Source: JABDJL01 sp047614505 (GTDB taxonomy: Bacteria; Pseudomonadota; Gammaproteobacteria; Xanthomonadales; SZUA-36). From it: a stretch of 64,000 nt of DNA. The translations under genes were made by a program, and so were the position numbers. This document shows positions 1 to 8,561 of this stretch, piece by piece. The stretch spans positions 14,674 to 78,673 of the forward strand of contig JBLHGQ010000002.1 of NCBI GenBank assembly GCA_047614505.1, read 5' to 3'. The number at the start of each line of letters is the position of its first letter. The first letter of the stretch is position 1. A model generated the notes under the pieces. It was not told where the DNA came from. It did no database searches and worked only from the letters and a program-made list of their open reading frames with translations.

Positions 1-2
1 TA

Positions 3-962
3 TTAAGCGACACTGGCAAACAGGGCAATGCAGGCAATCGTATTCAGGAAGCGCAAGCGTGGTCATTTTTTGTCCAGGACCGGATTGAGATTGGACAGTG
101 GACCATTACGCCGGGCTTGCGTTACGAAAATATCGAGCAGAAACGGATCGATTTTGGTGCAAACCCGGCTAATCCTTCAGGAAGGGCAGCAACGGATGTT
201 AAGTCCCAACGGCAAAACAGCGAAGATTTCTGGTTGCCTGGAGTTGGTGTTTTGTTTGATATCAATGATCAGTGGTCATTGATCGCAGGCGTTCATAAAG
301 GTTTCAGTGCACCCGGAGATAAACAGGGCGTTGAAGCTGAGGAAAGCATCAACTATGAGGCCGGATTCAGGTATCAATCCGGGGGTCTGAATATTGAAGC
401 GATTGCATTCTTTCAGGACTATCGGAACCTGCAGGGAATTTGTACTGCCTCAAGTGGAACGGGATGTGAAATTGGGGATGTATTCAATGGTCAGGCAGTG
501 TCGATTCCCGGACTGGAATTCACGCTTACACATGAGCTCGCCCCTGAAAAATCGTTCTCGATGCCCCTGCAGATTACTTACACCTGGATGGATGCGCAAT
601 TTGACAGCGATATAAGCGATTCTGAGTTCTTTGGTGATGTTGTTGCAGGCGACCCGGTGCCATACATCCCCGACCAACAACTGTTTGTGTCATTGGGGCT
701 GGAGCTTGGGCTCTGGGCAGCATATTTAAGTGGGAGTTACGTGGATTCAGTATGTACGATAGCCAGTTGTGGCGCGTTCCAAAAAACTGACTCAAGCACG
801 ATATTTGACCTTGGCGTTCATTACCAACTGAACAGCCGTCTGGAGCTTTTCACAGTAGTGGAGAATCTAAGCGCCCAATTAGATATCGCCGGCCGTCAGC
901 CCTATGGTGCCCGGCCGGGCAAAGACAGAAGTTGGCTGCTGGGCGCCCGTCTCGATTTTTAA
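3..962 (+). CDS. TonB-dependent outer-membrane receptor, C-terminal part
   Basis: The reading frame is open from the window edge, so only about 319 C-terminal residues are visible. It reads as the end of a TonB-dependent receptor barrel: alternating amphipathic strands, the segment HKGFSAPGDK followed by EESINYEAGFRYQ (typical of FecA-like siderophore receptors), and a terminal aromatic residue in LLGARLDF, the usual C-terminal signal for barrel assembly. Such receptors import iron chelates or other large nutrients across the outer membrane using TonB energy; the substrate cannot be told from this fragment. Two Cys pairs (CTASSGTGC and CTIASC) suggest disulfide-closed external loops. The plug domain and TonB box lie upstream of the window. 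It is followed by secreted and halogenase-family genes, so an uptake locus is plausible. Confidence 0.85.
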   Translation, partial: LSDTGKQGNAGNRIQEAQAWSFFVQDRIEIGQWTITPGLRYENIEQKRIDFGANPANPSGRAATDVKSQRQNSEDFWLPGVGVLFDINDQWSLIAGVHKGFSAPGDKQGVEAEESINYEAGFRYQSGGLNIEAIAFFQDYRNLQGICTASSGTGCEIGDVFNGQAVSIPGLEFTLTHELAPEKSFSMPLQITYTWMDAQFDSDISDSEFFGDVVAGDPVPYIPDQQLFVSLGLELGLWAAYLSGSYVDSVCTIASCGAFQKTDSSTIFDLGVHYQLNSRLELFTVVENLSAQLDIAGRQPYGARPGKDRSWLLGARLDF

Positions 963-1073
963 TCTCCAAAGGTCAACTTCCAGCCACAAGCAAACCTTGA
1001 ACTTATGCTTTTATTCAGCCCTTTTGTTTGATTCGGCCAATTGGATATCAGTTTTTGGTTACAATTTTAGAGG

Positions 1074-1399
1074 TTGGCAGGAGCCTCAATGCTTGTAGGC
1101 AGTTCACTAATATTTGTGCATAACCCCAGAACTGGAGGAAATTCCGTACGGGATTACCTGCGTCATGCTGTGCCTGACAACTATTTTCCTGAGGCAGATA
1201 CTGCCATGCCTGACAAAGACAAAATGTGGTTTGTCCACCAGGGACTGGCTATTACACACCAATACGCCCAGAGGCTCGGTCTTGACCCATTTGTTATTCC
1301 AACCCTGGTATGCATTAAGAAACAAATACCAACTCTGCGCTTGTGCATGCTGGGATGATATTATTGCGTCACTCAATTACACACTCACGGGCGCTTCAA
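1074..1399 (+). pseudogene. decayed sulfotransferase-family gene (frameshifted and truncated)
   Basis: An open frame from about 1089 encodes MLVGSSLIFVHNPRTGG, which matches the 5'-phosphosulfate-binding loop of PAPS-dependent sulfotransferases (family pattern F-hydrophobic-H-x-P-K/R-T-G/A-G). That frame stops at 1358. Near 1305-1315 the homology seems to move to the +1 frame, which reads ALRNKYQLCACACWDDI and resembles the second PAPS-binding motif (RNPYxxxxSxY) of the same family. Only about 100 codons are present against roughly 200-300 in complete enzymes, and the remnant runs straight into the start of the next gene. I read it as a dead gene with a single-base frameshift and a lost 3' end. 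An assembly error could explain the frameshift but not the missing C-terminus. Confidence 0.5.
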
Positions 1400-3364
1400 A
1401 TGATGCGAGCCAGAAAATCATTTTCTATTGCAGCGGGATTTACCATGGCTGCAGCGACGGTTTTCACCACTATCAACGCTGCGGAGCCGCTGGAAATTCT
1501 GCCCTTTCCTCCCGGAATGGGCAATCCGGTCTGGCTGGCTGAACGTCAAGCAGCACAAATCGCCACCAGGGGTGATTTCAAGTCATTCGTGGACTTTGGT
1601 TTTAAAGACCTGCGACCTGAAAGTGGCATCACATTCAAACACCGCATCGTCTCGGACGCAGGTGAAACATACAAGGCGGTCCATTACGATCATGGTAACG
1701 GCGTGTCAGTTGCCGATGTGGATGGCGACGGACATTATGATATCTACTTCACCAACCAGGTTGGCGCCAACGAACTGTGGCGTAACATGGGCAACGGCAA
1801 GTTTGAAAACATCACCGATACGGCAGGGGTTGCGGTGGCAGATCGAATCAGCGTCACATCCTCATTCGCCGACATTGACAATGACGGCGATCAGGATCTT
1901 TATGTGACCTCGATGCGCAAGGGCAACCTGTTGTTTGAGAACGACGGCAAGGGGCATTTCAGTGACATCACTGCCCAGTCCGGACTGGGTCACGTGGGTC
2001 ATTCCTCGGGCGCTTCGTTTTTTGACTTCAACCGCGACGGTCTGTTGGACCTGTACCTCAGCAACGTGGGCCAATACACCAGTGAACTGCTGCAAAGGCA
2101 GACCTACGAGGGCGTGGATTACAGTTACCACGTGGGCTACACAGATGCCTTCGCGAGTCATAATATTCCATCCCGTACCGAACACAGCCTGTTGTTCCAA
2201 AATCTGGGCGGCAAGCAGTTCAAAAACGTCACTAGCTCCATGTACCTGGTGGATTCAGGATGGTCGGGTGACTCACACATCGTTGATATCAACGATGACG
2301 GCTGGCCCGACATTTACGAAATCAACATGCAGGGCCACGACAAGTATTATGAAAACAACAAGGGTGAATCTTTCATAGCAAAAAGCCGTGCTGTTTTCCC
2401 GAAGACCTCCTGGGGTGCGATGGGTATCGCAGTGTTTGACTGGAATAACGACGGCCGTATGGATATTTACATCACGGACATGCATTCCGATATGAGCGCC
2501 AAGGCGGCGCCGGATCAGGAAAAGGAAAAATCAAATATCACCTGGCCCGAAGAGCACCTGCAAAGCGGCGGAATGAGTATTTACGGCAACACATTTTTTG
2601 AGAAGCAGGCCGATGGCAGTTTTAAAGAAATATCGGATAGCATCGGCGCCGAAAATTATTGGCCCTGGGGCCTGAGCGCAGCAGACCTGAATGCGGACGG
2701 ATTCACTGACGTGTTTATCGCTTCAAGCATGAATTACCCTTTCCGTTATGGCGTAAATTCAGTTCTGATCAATGAGCAGGGTGAACGTTTCCGGGATGCG
2801 GAATTCATTCTGGGCGTTGAGCCGCGCCGTGACGACGCCGTCATGCGGCCCTGGTTCGCACGTGATTGCACCGGAATCGACGAGGAAACCCGCAAGAATA
2901 TGAGCATCATGCTCAAGCAGCGGGAATGTATCAAAAATGAGGGCAACTTCATGGTACATGGTGCCCTGGGTAGCCGTTCTTCGGTGGTCTTCGATTTCGA
3001 CAACGACGGTGATCTGGACATCATTACCAATGATTTCAATTCCTCTCCGCTGGTGCTGGTGAGTAATCTGTCGGAGCAACTGGACTCATTGAGTTACCTG
3101 AAGGTTCGCTTGCAGGGCACGGTCTCCAATCGCAGCGGACTCGGCTCGCGGGTGATTGTAAGGGCAGGCGGACGGCAGTATGTTCAGGTGCTCGACGGCA
3201 AATCCGGTTACCTGTCTCAGAGTCTGAAACCTCTGTATTTCGGCTTGAACGGGGCGGATAGCGTGGATGCCGTAGAAGTGCACTGGCCGTCAGGTCAAGT
3301 CCAGAACATTAAAAAAGACATCCCACGAAACGGCCTATTGGACATCACAGAACCCACGCAGTGA
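1400..3364 (+). CDS. secreted FG-GAP/VCBS repeat protein with C-terminal UnbV/ASPIC domain (CRTAC1 family)
   Basis: About 654 residues. The start at 1400 is chosen because the protein then opens with a signal peptide (MMRARKSF, then a hydrophobic stretch ending near INAAEP); the frame is open further upstream but that part overlaps the sulfotransferase remnant. Seven calcium-binding FG-GAP/VCBS loops are visible, among them DVDGDGHYD, DIDNDGDQD, DFNRDGLLD, DINDDGWPD, DWNNDGRMD, DLNADGFTD and DFDNDGDLD, as in beta-propeller proteins. The last ~85 residues (GLGSRVIVRAGGRQ, then VHWPSGQVQ) form the UnbV/ASPIC domain that ends CRTAC1-like proteins. It is presumably exported to the periplasm or cell surface. 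The family has no settled biochemical role. Convergent with the halogenase-like gene, 13 bp away. Confidence 0.85.
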   Translation: MMRARKSFSIAAGFTMAAATVFTTINAAEPLEILPFPPGMGNPVWLAERQAAQIATRGDFKSFVDFGFKDLRPESGITFKHRIVSDAGETYKAVHYDHGNGVSVADVDGDGHYDIYFTNQVGANELWRNMGNGKFENITDTAGVAVADRISVTSSFADIDNDGDQDLYVTSMRKGNLLFENDGKGHFSDITAQSGLGHVGHSSGASFFDFNRDGLLDLYLSNVGQYTSELLQRQTYEGVDYSYHVGYTDAFASHNIPSRTEHSLLFQNLGGKQFKNVTSSMYLVDSGWSGDSHIVDINDDGWPDIYEINMQGHDKYYENNKGESFIAKSRAVFPKTSWGAMGIAVFDWNNDGRMDIYITDMHSDMSAKAAPDQEKEKSNITWPEEHLQSGGMSIYGNTFFEKQADGSFKEISDSIGAENYWPWGLSAADLNADGFTDVFIASSMNYPFRYGVNSVLINEQGERFRDAEFILGVEPRRDDAVMRPWFARDCTGIDEETRKNMSIMLKQRECIKNEGNFMVHGALGSRSSVVFDFDNDGDLDIITNDFNSSPLVLVSNLSEQLDSLSYLKVRLQGTVSNRSGLGSRVIVRAGGRQYVQVLDGKSGYLSQSLKPLYFGLNGADSVDAVEVHWPSGQVQNIKKDIPRNGLLDITEPTQ

Positions 3365-3377
3365 AATAACAGTCGCT

Positions 3378-4892
3378 TCAGGCCACGGAAGGTGGCATGG
3401 AAGCGCAGTAACGGGCCAGGTATTCCTCGTGCGTCTGCATGTTGACGGCAGCCTGTTCGATGATCTGTTTCATCTGGTCAAAGCGGCCTTTCAGGCGCTC
3501 GAAATCATAATTGTCCAGAATTGGATCATAAGTTTCGGGCCACTGGTCCTGTCCGAGCCATACGGAAACCCAACTGGTATTGGGGAACGACTCTTCCTCG
3601 TAAAAAGCAACCTGGCCGCGAGCTTTGAACAGGCGGATTTTGTGCGCAAGAGACTCGGGCACTGCGGGCCCCAGATAATCGTTCCAGAATGGCGAACCTT
3701 TGCGTTCAGAAGCTCGATAATGAAGCATCAGGAAATCCCTTACATTCGTATATTCCGAGCGGGTCACTTCGTTATATTCGTCAGCCAGAAGCTTATTGCA
3801 GGTCTTGTCCGGAAACAAATTGATCAGGCGCATCAGTCCGGACTGAAGCAGCGCCAGGAAAGTGCCGTCCATGGGGTCGAAACAGCCGGCCGCAGCGCCC
3901 AGAGCAATACAATTGCCGGACCAGAACTTTTCACGGTGGCCACAACGGAAATTTTGGAAATGCCGCTCATCGTCAAGGGTATGTCCGGTCGCTTTTTGCA
4001 ACAGATCAAGGGCAGAATCGTCATCAAGGTGTTGGTCGTTGAACACCAGGCGGTGAGCCTGGTAGTGCTGCAAGCCAATGGCCTGGTGCCAGCCCGCATC
4101 CAGCGCAGTGATGGTGGCACAAGGCGGAGTAGTGCCTGCGGGGCTCGACCCCGACAGGATGCGGTTGGCCGGCAGCCATTCAGCCCAATCCACATAAGGA
4201 GTTTGTAGCGCCTCTCCGAGAAGGCTTGAGCATTGGCCGGAACAATCAATAAACAGGTCAGCCACCAGTTTATCACCGCCCTCCAGCGTCAGAGATTCGA
4301 TCATTCCGTCCGCTTCCCGCACTGTCACGTCCGTCAGCCTACCTGTCAGGCATTTGACCCCGTTAGCCTCCGCATGCCGGCGCATGAAGGTGGCGTACTG
4401 GTTGGCATCGAGGTGGTGGGCATATATCAGCGTGGACAGAATGGAATTGAGGTCGCTGTTTGGATGCTCAAATTTTCCTTGTCTCGCGGCGGCAGCACAC
4501 ATCGAGTAGGTGTTGAACGGCGTTTCGTCTCCCGCCTGACGGGCCTTGACGGCGTAATTGTGAAATTGCACGAATTCGATGCTCGCTCCATGTGCACCCA
4601 TCGGCTGGAAGTAATTTCGTTTGGGAAAAGTCCAATCCCTGAATTGGGTGCCGAGACTAAAAGACGCCCCGGTTTCGCGCATCAAATCCTGTTCATCGAT
4701 GTCCATGCCAAGGTTAAAGGCTCGCTGAATGGGCAATGATGCCAGGGCACCGTGCTCCCGCTCATCGGCACTCGCCAGCACAGAAATCTGTATGCCGGGA
4801 CGGCGCATCGCATGGGCAATACTCGCAGCCGCCACCCAGCCGGTGACCCCGCCGCCGACGATAATAATGCGCTCAACAGCCGTGTCATTCAT
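3378..4892 (-). CDS. tryptophan-halogenase-family flavoprotein, probably not a halogenase (catalytic residues lost)
   Basis: 504 residues, full length for flavin-dependent tryptophan halogenases (PrnA/RebH family), with an N-terminal dinucleotide-binding loop (IIIVGGGVTGW, residues 9-19). The features that make halogenases work are degraded. The catalytic lysine (Lys79 in PrnA, Lys80 in the downstream-coordinate paralogue) is Ser79 in GASFSLGTQF. The family GEATIP segment is ALASLP. The WxWxIP motif that suppresses monooxygenase activity reads GWHQAIG. The glutamate-serine-threonine of the active site (LEPLEST in the paralogue) is DPMDGT. FAD binding may persist but chlorination or bromination is unlikely. 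It lies 32 bp after the paralogue on the same strand, so both are probably cotranscribed. It may be a partner subunit or a protein with a new role. Confidence 0.8.
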   Translation of the reverse strand: MNDTAVERIIIVGGGVTGWVAAASIAHAMRRPGIQISVLASADEREHGALASLPIQRAFNLGMDIDEQDLMRETGASFSLGTQFRDWTFPKRNYFQPMGAHGASIEFVQFHNYAVKARQAGDETPFNTYSMCAAAARQGKFEHPNSDLNSILSTLIYAHHLDANQYATFMRRHAEANGVKCLTGRLTDVTVREADGMIESLTLEGGDKLVADLFIDCSGQCSSLLGEALQTPYVDWAEWLPANRILSGSSPAGTTPPCATITALDAGWHQAIGLQHYQAHRLVFNDQHLDDDSALDLLQKATGHTLDDERHFQNFRCGHREKFWSGNCIALGAAAGCFDPMDGTFLALLQSGLMRLINLFPDKTCNKLLADEYNEVTRSEYTNVRDFLMLHYRASERKGSPFWNDYLGPAVPESLAHKIRLFKARGQVAFYEEESFPNTSWVSVWLGQDQWPETYDPILDNYDFERLKGRFDQMKQIIEQAAVNMQTHEEYLARYCASMPPSVA

Positions 4893-4924
4893 ATCTGCTT
4901 ACGAAAGTCCTTTTGTAGGTGCTT

Positions 4925-6442
4925 TCACGAAGTCGCCAGATCTGCTGCACAATTTTTAGAGATGGTGCTGGCATGGCCAGCCATCGAGTCGGCAGATTGC
5001 CGGATGATAGTTTTGATCTGTGCAAGCCGCTGGCGGATTTCGGCGTCGCTAACACCGTCCACCCTGGGGTCGTAACCTTGAGGAATCACGTGTTGCCCGA
5101 TCAGCACTGACAGCCAGCTGGGCTCATTAAACAGCTCTGAACTCTTGAAGGAAACGTGGCCTCGATGCCGGAATAATTCTACCCGGTGTGTCAGGTCATC
5201 GGGAACACTCATATTGCGACAATAATTCCAGAAAGGTGTGTCGACCCTTTGGGTTTCCTTGTAATGCGCAATCAGCAGATTCCTGACCTGCCTGTACTTA
5301 TTGTCGATCTGCCGGTTGAATTCATCAGATTCAACAGCATTGAAACTTGTGTCCGGAAAATTCCGGATCAATTTCATGATCGCGGACTGTATAAAGTAAA
5401 TCGCGGTCGATTCCAATGGCTCCAGAAAGCCACCGGAAAGCCCAATTGCTACGCAATTTTTTATCCACGCCTTCCTACGCTTGCCGGTGGCGAACCGGAT
5501 CAGCCGCGGTTCGGCAAGTGGTGTTCCTTCGACATTGTCCAGAACCATTTGTGTGGCTTCATCATCATCCAGATATTCACTGCAGTAAACATGCCCGTTG
5601 CCGGTTCTGTGCTGCAGAGGTATGCGCCATTGCCAGCCAGCAGTGAGCGCCGTGGCGCGTGTGTGTGGAGCCGGATCACCGACGTTTTCACTCGGCACTG
5701 CCAGGGCGCGGTTGCAGGGCAACCAGTGGCTCCAGTCATCGAAGCCGGATTTCAGGGTCTGCTCGATCAGCAGTCCACGAAAGCCGGTGCAGTCGATGAA
5801 TAAATCACCTGCGATGCTTTCTCCACTTTCCAGTGTGATGGATTCGATAAAGCCATTTTCATTGTTCTGCTTGACCTCCACTACCTTGCCTTCCACCCTT
5901 TCCACTCCGCGCTGTTCGCACCATTCACGAAGGAAAATTGCGTAAAGGCTTGCGTCAAAGTGGAATGCATACAAGTAAGTAGAAAGCGGCGAGCGTGGGT
6001 CGCTTGAAGGGTAATCAAACCGGCCGGAACGGGCCGCCGTGATGGGCAGTGAATACTCCTCAAGTCCCGATTGGTCGCCTGCCTGACGCATTTTTAACCA
6101 GTAGTGGTGGAAACCCACACCATTGATGGCCTGTCCAAAACGCCCAAACGGATGAATATAGGAATCACCCTGACGGCCCCAGTTTCTGAATTCAATTCCC
6201 AGCTTGAAGGTGGCATTGGTCTTCCTCATGAATTCAACCTCATCAATACCGATGAACTGATTGAATTCGTGAATGGCAGGAATCGTAGCCTCTCCTACAC
6301 CAATAATACCAATCTGGTCGGATTCGACCAGCCTGACCTTGTATTGCCGTGGATCCAGTGATCTGGCAAACGCAGCAGCGGTCATCCAACCGGCCGTTCC
6401 ACCGCCCACGATGACAATATTTTCAATTCGATTCTGACTCAT
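4925..6442 (-). CDS. flavin-dependent tryptophan halogenase family protein
   Basis: 505 residues. The diagnostic motifs are intact: FAD-binding GGGTAGW at residues 13-19, VGEATIP at 49-55, the catalytic Lys80 in NATFKLGIEF, WxWxIP (GWQWRIP) at about 270-275, and LEPLEST at about 340-346 carrying the active-site Glu. Enzymes of this family use FADH2, supplied by a separate flavin reductase, to make HOCl or HOBr that is passed along a tunnel to the lysine and then to an indole or another aromatic. Members beside TonB-dependent receptors, as here, often have unknown substrates, so tryptophan itself is not implied. No flavin reductase gene is visible nearby. It is the first gene of a pair with the degenerate copy. 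Confidence 0.85.
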   Translation of the reverse strand: MSQNRIENIVIVGGGTAGWMTAAAFARSLDPRQYKVRLVESDQIGIIGVGEATIPAIHEFNQFIGIDEVEFMRKTNATFKLGIEFRNWGRQGDSYIHPFGRFGQAINGVGFHHYWLKMRQAGDQSGLEEYSLPITAARSGRFDYPSSDPRSPLSTYLYAFHFDASLYAIFLREWCEQRGVERVEGKVVEVKQNNENGFIESITLESGESIAGDLFIDCTGFRGLLIEQTLKSGFDDWSHWLPCNRALAVPSENVGDPAPHTRATALTAGWQWRIPLQHRTGNGHVYCSEYLDDDEATQMVLDNVEGTPLAEPRLIRFATGKRRKAWIKNCVAIGLSGGFLEPLESTAIYFIQSAIMKLIRNFPDTSFNAVESDEFNRQIDNKYRQVRNLLIAHYKETQRVDTPFWNYCRNMSVPDDLTHRVELFRHRGHVSFKSSELFNEPSWLSVLIGQHVIPQGYDPRVDGVSDAEIRQRLAQIKTIIRQSADSMAGHASTISKNCAADLATS

Positions 6443-6529
6443 ATCAATTCACCAGCCTGAATGCAGCATCGTCTTATCCTGAACCACCAGTTTTTCTTTG
6501 ATACATACCACAAGCCCGCTTGGAATCGA

Positions 6530-7918
6530 TTACTCAATAGTCGGGACCGGCCCAAAAACTGCATCTGTTGACGCTGCCCACTGAATGAAGGTGACATAGG
6601 CGGCAACATTAAACCGGATATCGGCCGGATCAACCTGGTCGAGCCGGTCATTGCGTGTGTGGTGTAAATCGAAATACAGGCTGGCGTCATGATTGAGGTC
6701 AATGACAGGCATGCCCAGATTACGCATCTGACCAATGTCAGCCCCTCCGGATGCTGCCTGCTCAGCGTTGTAAGAAATTTTCAATGGTGAGAACAACTCC
6801 GCCAGTTGCTCAAGCAGAGGCGCTGATTCTTCGCTGACCGTGCTTTTGAATTGATAGATTCTGCCTGAGCCCAGATCAGATTCCGCTCCGATAATGTGGG
6901 TATCCAATTCATCAGCATGCGCTTGCGCATATGCCTTGCCGCCATAAACACCCTGCTCTTCATTGGCAAACAGAACGACCCGAATTCCGCGGGCCGGGCG
7001 CACTGGCTGGTCAGCAACCAGTTTAGCGGCGGCCATAGTGATCGAAACCCCGGTTCCATCATCGATAGCGCCTTCGCCGAGATCCCAGGAATCGAGATGC
7101 CCGCCAACAACGACGAACTCTCCATTATTGGCAGAGCCATCAAATTCTCCAATCACATTTTGCGATACAGCTCGCCCGTCAAAACCACAATCAAGGTTCA
7201 TTTCGACAATAACCGGCGCGCCGATTTCAAGCGCTTCTGCCAAAAGATCAGCAGAAGGGTGTGACAAAGCAGCAGAAGGAACTGGCTCACCTTCCTCTGT
7301 TCCTGAAATCATACCGGTGTGAGGAACACCGTCATAGTCAGTCCCTACAGAACGAATTAAAAGCGCTACAGCACCTTTACGGGCAGCCACATATGGCCCA
7401 CGGCTGCGCTGTTTGACCGTAGCATATCCCATTCCAGATTGATGGCGCTCCATCCGTTCTGAGATAAATGCGATTTTTCCTGTAACAGATTCCGGTGCTG
7501 CTGCCTCAAGTGCTTCAAGGTTTTCGAAATGAACCACTTCGCCCTGCAATGCGCCATCCGTGCCCGGACTACCGCCAAGCGCGGTCAGGTCAAAGACCTG
7601 TGCCTTATCTCCCAATAGCGAACCGGATTCACTGTTGCGCACCCATTTAGGAAACTCAACAAACTCCAGCCAGACCCGGTCAAAACCCAGGCGGTTCATA
7701 TTATCTCTGGCCCATGCGACAGCCTTGGCGTCTCCTTCAGAACCACCCATTCTTGGGCCGATTTCGGTAGTAAGCGATTCCAGAAGCTGCCAGGCAGTGT
7801 CGTCGCGCAATGCCAATTCCTGCAGGTCTTCAACAGCATTGCCAAGCACCCGGGATTCGGGTGACTCACCACAGGCAGATAAAGTGAGCATTACAGCTAC
7901 AAGTGCAAAACGGGTCAT
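6530..7918 (-). CDS. M28 family metallopeptidase, lipoprotein
   Basis: 462 residues from the ATG at 7918, chosen because the product then opens with a lipoprotein signal (MTRFALVAVMLTLSACGES; lipobox LSAC); a longer frame upstream lacks this. An inserted protease-associated-type region comes before the catalytic part. The co-catalytic zinc ligands of M28 aminopeptidases are visible in order: His and Asp in GGHLDSWDLGEGAIDD, the Glu-Glu pair in FANEEQGVYGG, Asp in ESDLGSG, and His in DLHHTRNDRLD. It should hydrolyse peptides or dipeptides at the periplasmic face of a membrane. The gene starts 35 bp after the rppH stop on the same strand, so the two may be transcribed together, and it sits just upstream of the halogenase pair. 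Confidence 0.85.
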   Translation of the reverse strand: MTRFALVAVMLTLSACGESPESRVLGNAVEDLQELALRDDTAWQLLESLTTEIGPRMGGSEGDAKAVAWARDNMNRLGFDRVWLEFVEFPKWVRNSESGSLLGDKAQVFDLTALGGSPGTDGALQGEVVHFENLEALEAAAPESVTGKIAFISERMERHQSGMGYATVKQRSRGPYVAARKGAVALLIRSVGTDYDGVPHTGMISGTEEGEPVPSAALSHPSADLLAEALEIGAPVIVEMNLDCGFDGRAVSQNVIGEFDGSANNGEFVVVGGHLDSWDLGEGAIDDGTGVSITMAAAKLVADQPVRPARGIRVVLFANEEQGVYGGKAYAQAHADELDTHIIGAESDLGSGRIYQFKSTVSEESAPLLEQLAELFSPLKISYNAEQAASGGADIGQMRNLGMPVIDLNHDASLYFDLHHTRNDRLDQVDPADIRFNVAAYVTFIQWAASTDAVFGPVPTIE

Positions 7919-7953
7919 GCGAAATTCCTTGGATGAATGGGGAGTCGAGTCAA

Positions 7954-8445
7954 TCACGAACCCAACCCGGTACCCTGCACACTCATTGGCTCTAGCAATG
8001 ACAGTGCTTTGTAATACACTTTTCGTTTGAATGGAATCACATTGTCCACCGGGTACCAGAAATCGACCCAGCGGTAGTCATTAAATTCCGGTTTAGTGGT
8101 GGTATCCAGCGTAACCACCGACTCATCCCCCAACAGTCTCAACAGGAACCAGACCTGTTTCTGACCAATACACAATGGCTTGCTGTGCGCTCTTTGATAG
8201 CGCTTTGGGAGCCGGTAGCGCAACCAGCCCGGTGTAGACCCAAGCACAGCTACGTGTTCCTTGGCCAGACCTGTTTCTTCATGAAGCTCCCGGTACATCG
8301 CTTCCACAGGAGTTTCGTCCGTGCGCATTCCACCCTGCGGGAATTGCCAGCCATCGTTATTGCTACGATGCGCCCAGAATACCTGGCTGTCATCTTTCAT
8401 GATGACGATCGCTACATTAGGTCTGAATCCATCTGAATCTATCAT
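7954..8445 (-). CDS. rppH: RNA pyrophosphohydrolase RppH
   Basis: 163 residues from the ATG at 8445, the start giving the standard N-terminus MIDSDGFRPNVAIVI; the open frame extends 18 codons upstream without a family match. It contains the Nudix box (GGMRTDETPVEAMYRELHEE, then TGL), whose Glu residues bind the catalytic metals. RppH removes pyrophosphate from the 5' triphosphate end of mRNAs, which opens them to RNase E decay in the cytoplasm. Length and motif spacing agree with gammaproteobacterial RppH. It is divergent from the ABC permease gene with about 116 bp between the starts. Confidence 0.92.
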   Translation of the reverse strand: MIDSDGFRPNVAIVIMKDDSQVFWAHRSNNDGWQFPQGGMRTDETPVEAMYRELHEETGLAKEHVAVLGSTPGWLRYRLPKRYQRAHSKPLCIGQKQVWFLLRLLGDESVVTLDTTTKPEFNDYRWVDFWYPVDNVIPFKRKVYYKALSLLEPMSVQGTGLGS

Positions 8446-8561
8446 GATTTCCGTACATTCTTGGTTGGCGCCTGACCATGTGGTACTTTGCGCCTTCAAC
8501 GCGCAGCATGGTAATCAATTCAGCCGGACGATGCCAATACCACAATGACGATTATTTCCGT

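Noticed and set aside
8446..8561. Cobalamin riboswitch upstream of the FecCD permease
   Set aside because: The leader is only ~116 bp and has no B12-box-like sequence.
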